This document shows positions 18,620-24,790 of a DNA stretch of 24,790 bases, one piece after another (position 1 is the stretch's first letter; every line of letters begins with the position of its first letter). A program made the translations under genes and the position numbers. The DNA is from a virus. Where the stretch lies: the IMG/VR virus record IMGVR_UViG_3300003937_000129, positions 1 through 24,790 of that record. One strand, given 5' to 3'. The notes under the pieces are model-generated. The model searched no databases, was not told the DNA's origin, and saw only the letters and a program-made list of their open reading frames with translations.

Positions 18620-19090
18620 TTACTGCATACTCATTTTTAACAACAATAAATAACCTATAAGGTCATCAACTGTATCCTCAGTTTGATCATTTATACCTTT
18701 GTTTTTTATACGCATGATTTTATCATCTATACGTGCACAGATAGCCTCTGTTGCATCAAGCCTGCTAAATATCTGTACAGGATCTAGAGCCGTGTTACCA
18801 TAAGCTTTGTTTTTACTCTTTAATAATGCTACAACCTCACTAGATACTTTGTCTAGTTTGTCTGCAAAATCATCAGAGTGCGTACTTGTTTCTACCCAAG
18901 AAGGTATTGTGCATTGTACTAAAGGTTCTACATTATTAGGATTAGTATAGAAACAAAGATCATTAGACTCTTCAGCGCATAGCTTAAGTTCTGTCTTTTT
19001 AATCTCCGTAACTATATACCTACTCCCAATAACTCCTCGATGATGATGTTGATCATGTTTTCTTAATATTACAATATCATTTATATTCAT
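18620..19090 (-). CDS. DUF1599 (nucleotide modification associated domain 1) protein with small N-terminal domain
   Basis: This is the last gene of the minus-strand operon; its ATG overlaps the previous stop as ATGA (19087-19090). Residues about 78-154 match the DUF1599 / Nmad1 pattern: a helix with KNKAYGNTALDP, then RIDDKIMRIKN, then EDTVDDLIGYLLLL. The conserved acidic and basic residues (E and D in EDTVDDL, D-D-K in RIDDK) suggest an all-alpha fold related to MazG-type nucleotide pyrophosphohydrolases. The family is linked to modified-nucleotide metabolism in phages. The first 60 residues (DIVILRKHD, then RGVIGSRYIVTEI) look like a small SH3-like beta barrel fused in front; this is inference. 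A likely role is handling nucleotides for phage DNA synthesis, possibly modified ones. The reaction is not established. Confidence 0.8.
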   Translation of the reverse strand: MNINDIVILRKHDQHHHRGVIGSRYIVTEIKKTELKLCAEESNDLCFYTNPNNVEPLVQCTIPSWVETSTHSDDFADKLDKVSSEVVALLKSKNKAYGNTALDPVQIFSRLDATEAICARIDDKIMRIKNKGINDQTEDTVDDLIGYLLLLKMSMQ

Positions 19091-19851
19091 AGTAGTTTTT
19101 TTAGTTTATAAATTTCAGGATCATATGTTTCTTTTTCTACATTTATTATACTTAATAGCTCTGACTCTTCTGGCAAGTCCGCATTCAATCGTTTCTCTAA
19201 CAATTTCCTACGTTTGTCACTTTTAAATATAATCTGACCCATCTCGTCTTCTATATCAGCATGATGAAAGTCTAGAATATCTAACTTATAGTCTCTCGTA
19301 AACTTAGAATATTTACCTAGCATAAATGCCCTGTATTCTCTTTTATATCCTTTAGGGATATTAAAAACAAACATTACATAATTAGGGCTAGGGTCATATC
19401 TACGTTTAAAGAATTCTACACTTTTCATAATTTTCTCAAACTTAATATATCTTGTATCAGAAGACCATCTATACAGCAAAGCTATACAGTTAGTATCTTC
19501 TGGAGTACCTATAAAACAATTTACAAAGAAAGTATTCCAAAAATATAATTTTTTATTACCAGGTAACATAGGCATTACAAATGTTGTTGCCTTTGTTCTC
19601 TTAGCAATTGATACATCATAGGCTATTGTCCGTGCATCGTCACCAATTATAGGCTCTATGATGTTAATTTTATATTTTATTTTCTTTATAGGAACTGTAA
19701 ACCCTAATTGTATATTAAGGTTATCAGGGCCTTCTAAAGCTATAATTTCATTGTCTTTTTTAATAGGTTTTAAGCAAGTTACATTGCCTGTAATTCTAAA
19801 TGTCAATGCATTTAAAGGTTTGTATACTAAATTGTCACACTCTACTACCAT
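19087..19851 (-). CDS. Conserved phage protein of unknown function beside the exonuclease
   Basis: The start ATG overlaps the stop of the upstream exonuclease gene (ATGGTAG, 19845-19851), and its own stop overlaps the next start, so the three genes are translationally coupled. The 254 residues are basic and of mixed alpha/beta character. The segment around residues 103-130 (FWNTFFVNCFIG then IALLYRW) and the segment 158-186 (FVFNIPKGYK then FMLGKYSKF) read like a conserved core. I recall similar GKYSKF-bearing proteins in other Bacteroidota phages, with no known function. I see no nuclease, helicase or signal motif. Its fixed place next to a 5'-3' exonuclease suggests a role in DNA replication or recombination. 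That is inference. Confidence 0.75.
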   Translation of the reverse strand: MVVECDNLVYKPLNALTFRITGNVTCLKPIKKDNEIIALEGPDNLNIQLGFTVPIKKIKYKINIIEPIIGDDARTIAYDVSIAKRTKATTFVMPMLPGNKKLYFWNTFFVNCFIGTPEDTNCIALLYRWSSDTRYIKFEKIMKSVEFFKRRYDPSPNYVMFVFNIPKGYKREYRAFMLGKYSKFTRDYKLDILDFHHADIEDEMGQIIFKSDKRRKLLEKRLNADLPEESELLSIINVEKETYDPEIYKLKKLL

Positions 19852-20612
19852 AGTTCTTCTTGATTTGAAAATTCAACTTTATGTGTTATTAAATCAGGTA
19901 ATTCTATACCGGTTTCTCTTAACACATCTTCTTTAGTTTTAAGTATGTATATTAACTTAAAGGTCTCTGTAAATCTATGAATTCCTTCAGAATTTCCAAA
20001 CTTTTCTATGTATTTATTTAAAACAAATGTAGGCATTTCTACAGGTAAAAGGTTTTCTAACCATGTATCTGCAGTTTTAGGCCCTACTTTAGGGATCCCA
20101 GTAATACCATCTGTAGAGTCACCCATTAATACTTGTTTCCATAAGAAACGTAGGGATTCACTCTCATCTACAGCTATAAATTCACCTTTACCATAGTTAT
20201 AATTAGATACTTTGTTTTGATATAACACATCCTTGTCAGGACTACATATAATAGTCTTAATAGGATCATGATACACTGATACTAAGTCATCTGCTTCTAG
20301 TTCCGGTATAAATGTAAACTTCCAGTGTTGTTTTAAATACTCTTTAATTGCAGGGAATATAATTGGTAATGCATCTCGTTTTCTATTATGTTTGTAGGGT
20401 TTTGTAGTTGCTATATTATATCTAAAGCATTTACCTTGTGTTAGAAAACCGGCATAGTGTTTACATCCTGTAATATTTAACATTTGATTAATTCTCATGT
20501 CAATACCTGCTAGTGCTTCTTCTAGTGTGTCTTTTTTCATCTCATAATAGATTAAACTATCACCATCTATTAGAGCTATCATATCGTCTCTCTTGACGCC
20601 TTCTCTTGTCAT
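19845..20612 (-). CDS. 5'-3' exonuclease, FEN/PIN-fold, phage RNase H type
   Basis: This is predicted to be a metal-dependent 5' nuclease that removes RNA primers and 5' flaps during phage DNA replication. The acidic active-site motifs are in order: DGDSLIY (D16, D18), ELEADDL (E104, E106, D108, D109), SPDKD (D126, D128) and MGDSTDGI (D165, D168). They are followed at once by GIPKVGPKTA (172-181), the helix-hairpin-helix that holds duplex DNA. At 255 residues it is near the usual size for phage-type 5' nucleases. The start at 20612 gives ten residues before the conserved MIALIDGD; an in-frame ATG at 20582 is a possible alternative. It follows a 90-base gap with a stem-loop and overlaps the next gene by seven bases. 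The family assignment is firm. Confidence 0.93.
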   Translation of the reverse strand: MTREGVKRDDMIALIDGDSLIYYEMKKDTLEEALAGIDMRINQMLNITGCKHYAGFLTQGKCFRYNIATTKPYKHNRKRDALPIIFPAIKEYLKQHWKFTFIPELEADDLVSVYHDPIKTIICSPDKDVLYQNKVSNYNYGKGEFIAVDESESLRFLWKQVLMGDSTDGITGIPKVGPKTADTWLENLLPVEMPTFVLNKYIEKFGNSEGIHRFTETFKLIYILKTKEDVLRETGIELPDLITHKVEFSNQEELW

Positions 20613-20640
20613 ATTTTAAATTTTAGGGTATCGATATAAA

Positions 20641-20676
20641 GGGGAGCAGTATCTTCTGTGAGGTCTGTTACTCCCC
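20641..20676. other. Imperfect stem-loop in the gap upstream of the exonuclease
   Basis: In the 89 bases between the rIIB-like C-terminal frame and the exonuclease start, GGGGAG (20641-20646) pairs with CTCCCC (20671-20676). AGTA (20648-20651) then pairs with TGTT/TTGT-type wobble partners at 20666-20669, and CTTC (20653-20656) pairs with GAGG (20660-20663) around a TGT loop. As minus-strand RNA it is followed by UUUAUAU, too weak for a confident terminator. It could attenuate or stabilise the mRNA of the exonuclease group. No Bacteroidota-type promoter (TTG and TAnnTTTG boxes) was seen there. Confidence 0.5.
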
Positions 20677-20701
20677 CTATATCTTACCAATTAAACACTA
20701 G

Positions 20702-21067
20702 CTACAGAGCATTTAGCTCAGCAACTTCCTTGTCACTTTGAGCTTTTTTATCAGCTCGCTCCTGTACAGCTTGGGATCTCATATCGTCCCACTCTGCATC
20801 TGTCATAGCTGCGTAACTAGAGCTATGGTAAATAGATCCATTCACACCTACTAAGGAAGAATGAACAAAGTATTGCTTACATCTAATAGCGCCGTCTTCA
20901 TCACAAGGCACAGCCCCGATATGCATAGGATCTACAAAGATGTTGTGAATTTCTCCACTGTAAAAAGCAATATACTTTAACCCGCCGATGTGAAGCCCCT
21001 TAACGCATGACGTCGTATCATTTACGTTAACCTGGCTCCAATCAGCAAGTCTGTGAGTACAACCCAC
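20702..21067 (-). CDS. rIIB: rIIB-like protein, C-terminal part in a separate frame
   Basis: Residues 20-70 carry the C-terminal signature of T4 rIIB-like proteins: CVKGLHIGG (T4 has CSRGLHV), then VDPMHIGAVPCDEDG and IRCKQYFV, which parallel the VxVxPxDVVSIPxD and MRTCQYEV parts of T4 rIIB. The frame can only begin at a GTG (21067) in which no ribosome-binding signal is visible, inside the end of the N-terminal frame. It is closed upstream by a TAA nine bases before that GTG. All other complete genes in the window start with ATG. This fits a fragment made by frameshifting, or by an indel, better than an independent gene. The last 35 residues are a charged helix. rIIB is a cytoplasmic or membrane-associated partner of rIIA in resisting host exclusion of the phage; the exact biochemistry is unknown. 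Confidence 0.72.
   Translation of the reverse strand: MGCTHRLADWSQVNVNDTTSCVKGLHIGGLKYIAFYSGEIHNIFVDPMHIGAVPCDEDGAIRCKQYFVHSSLVGVNGSIYHSSSYAAMTDAEWDDMRSQAVQERADKKAQSDKEVAELNAL
21022..21067 (-). other. Frame overlap joining the two rIIB-like halves (frameshift or indel region)
   Basis: Within these 46 bases both frames are open. The upstream limit is a TAA in the -1 frame just before 21067 and the downstream limit is the TAA of the N-terminal frame. A -1 change of frame anywhere here restores one rIIB-like protein. No classical X-XXY-YYZ slippery heptamer is in the right phase, so a programmed shift is not evident. A one-base indel, real or from sequencing, remains open. Confidence 0.6.
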
Positions 21068-21687
21068 TCTGAATTAAACTTATGCAGCACTTCTCTAGAG
21101 ACCTTGTAACCATTTAGTAATCCCTCATGGGTGATTTTCATTTGGTACATTGTTGCTCTTTTGTTAGCCGCATCTTCGCTTAATCCATGATTTTCCATAA
21201 GATCTTCTTTATGTTTAGGATGCACATATTGCATATTAACAAAATTAAAGAATCTATTACAGAAATCTTCTCCATGACCTTGCTTCATCTTTCTCCACAA
21301 GATTGGATTTCTCAACCAACGTGTCCACATTTTTACCAAAGGCATAAAGTCTAACTCTTTATCTAAAGAGTCAAAGATTCTGTCTACAAGCGCTTGTGGC
21401 ATAGGTATACTAGATACTACACCTTCGTGCTTAAGAAAGAACTCTCCTGTTCCTTTGTTTACATGTACATACGGACATTTGGTTTCGATTGTCTTTGTGT
21501 AATCTACTATAGTTAACGTTTCAAAAGCTTTTATCAACTCATTGTAGTTTTCCATAGTTGTTACACTGTTTGCTTGCTGAGCAAGCTCTTGCATTTGATC
21601 ATACAGCTCTTTGCTGTACTCTACTGTGAATGGGTGCTCCCCATAATTACCACAGATTTTATCTTCTATTACATTAATTGTTATCAT
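21022..21687 (-). CDS. rIIB: rIIB-like protein, N-terminal part
   Basis: The ATG lies 17 bases after the photoproduct-lyase stop, in an A/T-rich leader. Residues 98-128 (PQALVDRIFDS, then WTRWLRNP) align by eye with the T4 rIIB segment LVDRILDS and LENLLENP. FCNRFFNFV (142-150) matches the following helix, and ITHEGLLNGYKV (185-196) matches the strand before the C-terminal domain. The frame then runs to a stop at 21022 with the non-conserved tail LTDLLIGARLT, while the expected C-terminal domain continues in the -1 frame from about 21067. The two frames overlap by 46 bases. Together they would give roughly 325 residues, close to T4 rIIB (312). The N-terminal 60 residues differ from T4, which carries a helix-turn-helix-like part there. 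Confidence 0.78.
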   Translation of the reverse strand: MITINVIEDKICGNYGEHPFTVEYSKELYDQMQELAQQANSVTTMENYNELIKAFETLTIVDYTKTIETKCPYVHVNKGTGEFFLKHEGVVSSIPMPQALVDRIFDSLDKELDFMPLVKMWTRWLRNPILWRKMKQGHGEDFCNRFFNFVNMQYVHPKHKEDLMENHGLSEDAANKRATMYQMKITHEGLLNGYKVSREVLHKFNSEWVVLTDLLIGARLT

Positions 21688-21704
21688 ATTATCTATTTAA
21701 TTGG

Positions 21705-22568
21705 TTAAAAAATGTACCTTATAGTATTCCAAGGTACTTTACTTTCGTGTATTTGTCTAAATTGTTTAATATATTCAGACTTCTGTCCAAGTTTGTATCG
21801 TATATTTTCTCCACCATACTGTGACTTTTTTATTTCTTGCTTATCAAGAACCCATAGATCTACTTCTGTCTCTGGATGTCTGTCTAAGTTTACAGTATGT
21901 TTTTTAAAGTTATGTGTCAAAAATATACACTCTGATAAAACTTGATCTTTGTAGCCAACATAATCATTCATCATATCAAATATATACTCATAGTCTTGTA
22001 ACCAACCATCGTATACAATAATAGGACTGTAATTTACATGTACATCATAGCCTGCTTCTATAAAGGCATCGATAGCTTTTATCCTATCAATGATCTTAGT
22101 AGTTCCTGGCTCATGTAAATCTGATTTATGTTGTGGCATTAGACTAAATCTAATACGTATTTTACCTTTAGGATCAAAGTTAATTAGCATTGGGTTTACA
22201 AACTTAGTTGCAAAACTACCCATAGCTACAGGATGATCTCTAAAGAATTCAAATATTCTTTCCCAGTCATGATACTTAGCATGCAATGCAAAATCTTCAT
22301 TGCAGCTAATATCATAAGTGGTAAATTCTGGATGCGTCTGATTAGGTTTGTCTACTGGTGTAAAGTATGCATGATTATTAACTTCTGTCAATATATCACC
22401 CGTGTTTACAGCAACAGACAAACCTTTATCTTTGTGACGTTTCATATAACAGTAAGAACAATTATACAAACAGCCATAACCAAAACTAGGAGAAATAAAA
22501 TCCGTCGACCTACCAGAGGGACGGATCTTAAAAGTCTTTCTAATGTCTTTAGTTATTAGCTTTCCCAT
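21705..22568 (-). CDS. splB: Spore photoproduct lyase family radical SAM enzyme
   Basis: This is a full-length homologue of SplB, the 4Fe-4S radical SAM enzyme that reverses the UV lesion 5-thyminyl-5,6-dihydrothymine in DNA. The cluster motif is C33-x3-C37-x2-C40 (CLYNCSYCY). Y39 and Y41 correspond to the two tyrosines, and C89 (in YDISCNEDF) to the catalytic cysteine, of the hydrogen-transfer chain in the Bacillus enzyme (recalled as Y97, Y99, C141). Further matches are ATKF (120-123), GKIRIRFS (135-142), HEPGT (152-156), EAGY (171-174) and DGW (187-189), in the same order as in SplB. Its first 13 bases overlap the end of the rIIA-like gene. A direct-reversal repair role for phage DNA is the simplest reading; the true lesion substrate in a phage without spores is unknown. 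Confidence 0.9.
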   Translation of the reverse strand: MGKLITKDIRKTFKIRPSGRSTDFISPSFGYGCLYNCSYCYMKRHKDKGLSVAVNTGDILTEVNNHAYFTPVDKPNQTHPEFTTYDISCNEDFALHAKYHDWERIFEFFRDHPVAMGSFATKFVNPMLINFDPKGKIRIRFSLMPQHKSDLHEPGTTKIIDRIKAIDAFIEAGYDVHVNYSPIIVYDGWLQDYEYIFDMMNDYVGYKDQVLSECIFLTHNFKKHTVNLDRHPETEVDLWVLDKQEIKKSQYGGENIRYKLGQKSEYIKQFRQIHESKVPWNTIRYIF

Positions 22569-24790
22569 GTTTCTCTAGATTTAGCTCTTAGATAAACTCT
22601 AACTTCTTTCTCAAGTTCAGAGGACATTGTACAGTCTCTGTTCTCAAGACACATTAGCTCATCTAGTAGCGGTTTAACTTCTTCTGCAAATTCTACTATA
22701 TTATCATACTTAGCTAATATAGTCAAATCAGCAGCTTTAGCCTCACTAATATCTGATAAAACAAACAGTTCTTTAGACTTTTGCGCTATCAAATCTTCAT
22801 CATCACACTGTGTTATAAACTTTTGAAATTCAAATACTTTATCCATATGTTCAACTATAGCTGGTGCTATCTCTGCAACTCTTTTGTATTCATAATATGA
22901 ATAATTATCATTCCTCAAATCCATGAGTTCGCAATAATCTTCTTGTAATGTAGGGTGTATACATTTAAGTCCCTGCAGAAATTTAAAGTTATTTATCTTT
23001 TCTAGTTTATGTGCTGTGTAATATTTAATAAGTGAATTGTCCATAGTATATCCATTGTTATCTGTTAGTTGTAAAAATAGTTCATCGATGTGTTTGACAT
23101 TAGGGTTTTGTGTAATAAACTTAACCTTATTTTGACTAACACGTATCAGCTGTGGTGTGTCCCATCCTTGTACAGGATTAACTGCCCAGTCATAATACTG
23201 ACCTTTATTATCCCATTTCATAAATCTAACAGGAGGATGCTCATACCAAAAGATAGGGTAATTTGGAGCTTCTCTTTGATTACCATTATCAGACCATCCA
23301 GCTTCTGGATAAACTTCTTTAAAATGTGGAGCAACGTTTTTAAGTAATAAAGCAGCTGCTCTCATTTTACCTTCGTTTTCTTTAGTACAATAATAAATAC
23401 GAGTAGAACTAGACATAAGATCTTTAGCTTTAGGTTCTATTTTTTCTAAAGTTAAGTTATCTTCTTTTAAGTGATCCCACCTAAGAGTATATGCTACCAT
23501 TCTTTTCTCTATCTCACGTCTATCTACAGCTGAAAGATTAGTAAACTTAGACTTTTCTTCGTCTTCTGCTTCTATTTCTTTACACTCTACAATAAAATCT
23601 TCTGGTACTTCTACACTATCATAGTTTTTATACCACTCAGATTTAGTAATAAAGTTTAGAATAGCAGTTCTTTTAGCGCTTACCCTAGCTTTATCTTTTA
23701 AGATCAACATCTGTGTTTCAGATGTAGCTTTAAGTATATCCTCACGATAAAACTCATCAAGATCTACTAAGCTATAAGTACAAACTTTATTCTTATCAGC
23801 ATGTTCTTGGCCTAGTTGTCTTAGATAAACATCTTTATACTTACTAAATTGCTCTTCTCTAGCATAAAAATGTTTAGCATCAAAACTGTGCCAATCTTTT
23901 ACAGGCTCACGCTCTATAGCATTAGCTAGCCTAAAAGGTCTCATAAGTTTTAAACCTTCAAATAGCTTAGTTATATGACTATATTTAATTCTAGGATCAG
24001 GACCAAACTTAGGCTTAATCTCATTTTTATCAATAATACGTGCAATTCTAGATAGTATTCTATCATCAGTGTCTCCAGCTATAATAGATCTACATTTATC
24101 AATCCACTTTAAGAAATCAGTCTCTTCTAGCTGTTTCTCTACCATTTCACTAGCTTCTTCTGCAGCTGATTTAATTACACTTTTAATGTAATTTTTAGTT
24201 GATTCATTCCATATAACTTTCTCACGAGATGGAGTAACATCTACACCCTCCTGTAATACAGTCTCAGTTCCGTCTTCATTAGTAACTACTTGTCTAGCTG
24301 GACATTTGAAAGCAACACAACCATACATCTGCTCCATTTCTAGTTCTTTAAAATCAATATAACCATAGTTAATACCTGTAGAAGCTTCTTTGTCTTTTAC
24401 AAGAACAATGTGAGGCTTACTAAAATAATAACTGTCACCAACAATTATATTCTTAGAGTTATATAATACCTCAGTTTTAAAATTAACATCCCTTGGATAT
24501 TCATCTTCATCTATAATTTTAAAATTAACGTTATCAAAGTACATCAGCTGCTCTTCAATAGCTTCTTCAAACTTATTTCTGTTATGGCGTTTTACACCAA
24601 AGGATACAGTAGTTTGATTTACTTCATTAGAGTATTCATAATATACTTTAGTACCATCACTGAAAGTTATAAATTGATTTTGCATGCCTGTTTTTACATT
24701 AAAAGCTGGTATAATAAAATCAGTCTTGTAATTATAACAGTTACATTTAAATCTCATACCATTATATATAGTCTCTATAGTATAGAAATC
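22556..24790 (-). CDS. rIIA: rIIA-like protein, 5' end cut by window edge
   Basis: The frame is open to the right edge: eleven codons (DFYTIETIYNG) precede the first ATG at 24757, so that ATG is probably internal. The visible start aligns with T4 rIIA just after its GHKL-ATPase glycine-rich motif (DTFSITSYHKG). The nucleotide-binding motifs should therefore lie outside the window. Counting from the ATG at 24757, GVDVTPSREKVIWNEST (171-187) matches the APSREALSLDDRT element of T4 rIIA. The following helices (EEASEMVEKQLEE) also fit. The remaining 500 residues form the long, weakly conserved C-terminal part. It heads the visible minus-strand operon, upstream of the photoproduct lyase and the rIIB-like gene. 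rIIA and rIIB act together in T4 against a prophage exclusion system. The precise role in this phage is unknown. Confidence 0.82.
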   Translation of the reverse strand, partial: DFYTIETIYNGMRFKCNCYNYKTDFIIPAFNVKTGMQNQFITFSDGTKVYYEYSNEVNQTTVSFGVKRHNRNKFEEAIEEQLMYFDNVNFKIIDEDEYPRDVNFKTEVLYNSKNIIVGDSYYFSKPHIVLVKDKEASTGINYGYIDFKELEMEQMYGCVAFKCPARQVVTNEDGTETVLQEGVDVTPSREKVIWNESTKNYIKSVIKSAAEEASEMVEKQLEETDFLKWIDKCRSIIAGDTDDRILSRIARIIDKNEIKPKFGPDPRIKYSHITKLFEGLKLMRPFRLANAIEREPVKDWHSFDAKHFYAREEQFSKYKDVYLRQLGQEHADKNKVCTYSLVDLDEFYREDILKATSETQMLILKDKARVSAKRTAILNFITKSEWYKNYDSVEVPEDFIVECKEIEAEDEEKSKFTNLSAVDRREIEKRMVAYTLRWDHLKEDNLTLEKIEPKAKDLMSSSTRIYYCTKENEGKMRAAALLLKNVAPHFKEVYPEAGWSDNGNQREAPNYPIFWYEHPPVRFMKWDNKGQYYDWAVNPVQGWDTPQLIRVSQNKVKFITQNPNVKHIDELFLQLTDNNGYTMDNSLIKYYTAHKLEKINNFKFLQGLKCIHPTLQEDYCELMDLRNDNYSYYEYKRVAEIAPAIVEHMDKVFEFQKFITQCDDEDLIAQKSKELFVLSDISEAKAADLTILAKYDNIVEFAEEVKPLLDELMCLENRDCTMSSELEKEVRVYLRAKSRETWES

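Noticed and set aside
20641-20705. tRNA-like D-arm sequence on the minus strand (AATTGGTAAGAT) beside the stem-loop
   Set aside because: Trying the canonical spacing gives no anticodon stem, no T-arm and no matching acceptor stem, so a tRNA gene is not supported.
21022-21067. Classical programmed -1 frameshift site in the rIIB overlap
   Set aside because: No X-XXY-YYZ heptamer in the correct phase was found; the cause of the split is left open.
19658-23347. Short plus-strand frames inside the minus-strand operon
   Set aside because: They lie antisense to well-supported genes and show no recognisable protein pattern.
24755-24757. ATG at 24757 as the true start of the rIIA-like gene
   Set aside because: Eleven in-frame codons to the edge align with rIIA, and the ATPase domain expected before this point is missing from the window.
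1-24790. T4-like myovirus origin because of rIIA/rIIB homologues
   Set aside because: The virion RNA polymerase with DFDID and the set of giant late proteins point to a crAss-like phage; rII-like genes are spread over many phage groups.
1-24790. Recoded TAG or TGA stop codon, known in some crAss-like phages
   Set aside because: All long frames are closed by ordinary stops, including TAG and TGA, at positions that fit the next gene start; no gene needs read-through.
1-24790. CRISPR array, insertion sequence, integrase or attachment site
   Set aside because: No spaced repeats, terminal inverted repeats, transposase or recombinase motif was seen.

Overview
This window is most likely part of a crAss-like (Crassvirales-type) tailed phage genome that infects a member of the Bacteroidota. 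The DNA is strongly AT-rich. Genes are packed end to end, with 4-22 base overlaps or gaps of a few bases, and start codons sit in A/T-rich leaders without clear Shine-Dalgarno sequences, as is usual for Bacteroidota and their phages. The best diagnostic is a 2022-residue protein with the catalytic signature D-F-D-I-D set in an MGSDFDIDKL context. That signature matches the virion-packaged RNA polymerase known from crAss-like phages such as Cellulophaga phage phi14:2. The standard genetic code fits: TAA, TAG and TGA are all used as stops.

Left part (1-18561, plus strand): one long late-type operon. A small protein with a hydrophobic segment enters from the left edge. It is followed by an 811-residue protein of unknown function, a 1470-residue protein with several glycine-rich hydrophobic segments, the 2022-residue RNA polymerase, and a 1464-residue protein with an HEFGH zinc-peptidase motif. 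A short lipoprotein gene overlaps the end of the last giant gene. The giant proteins are probably packaged in the virion and ejected with the DNA. Across the roughly 6000 residues of the first five genes I find only four cysteines. All four lie within four residues of a protein terminus, at the 3|4 and 4|5 gene junctions. This is the most unusual signal in the window.

Centre (18562-18619): a GC-rich hairpin with A/T tracts on both sides, placed between convergent operons, reads as a bidirectional terminator. A nearby copy of its left arm forms a short direct repeat.

Right part (18620-24790, minus strand): an operon read from right to left. It contains an rIIA-like protein (ATPase end beyond the window), a full-length radical-SAM spore photoproduct lyase homologue, an rIIB-like protein split over two overlapping frames, a 5'-3' exonuclease of the FEN/PIN fold, a conserved protein of unknown function, and a fusion of a small N-terminal domain to a DUF1599 (nucleotide-modification-associated) domain. 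These are intracellular genes for DNA metabolism, repair and host takeover, and their cysteine content is ordinary. A 90-base gap before the exonuclease carries an imperfect stem-loop.
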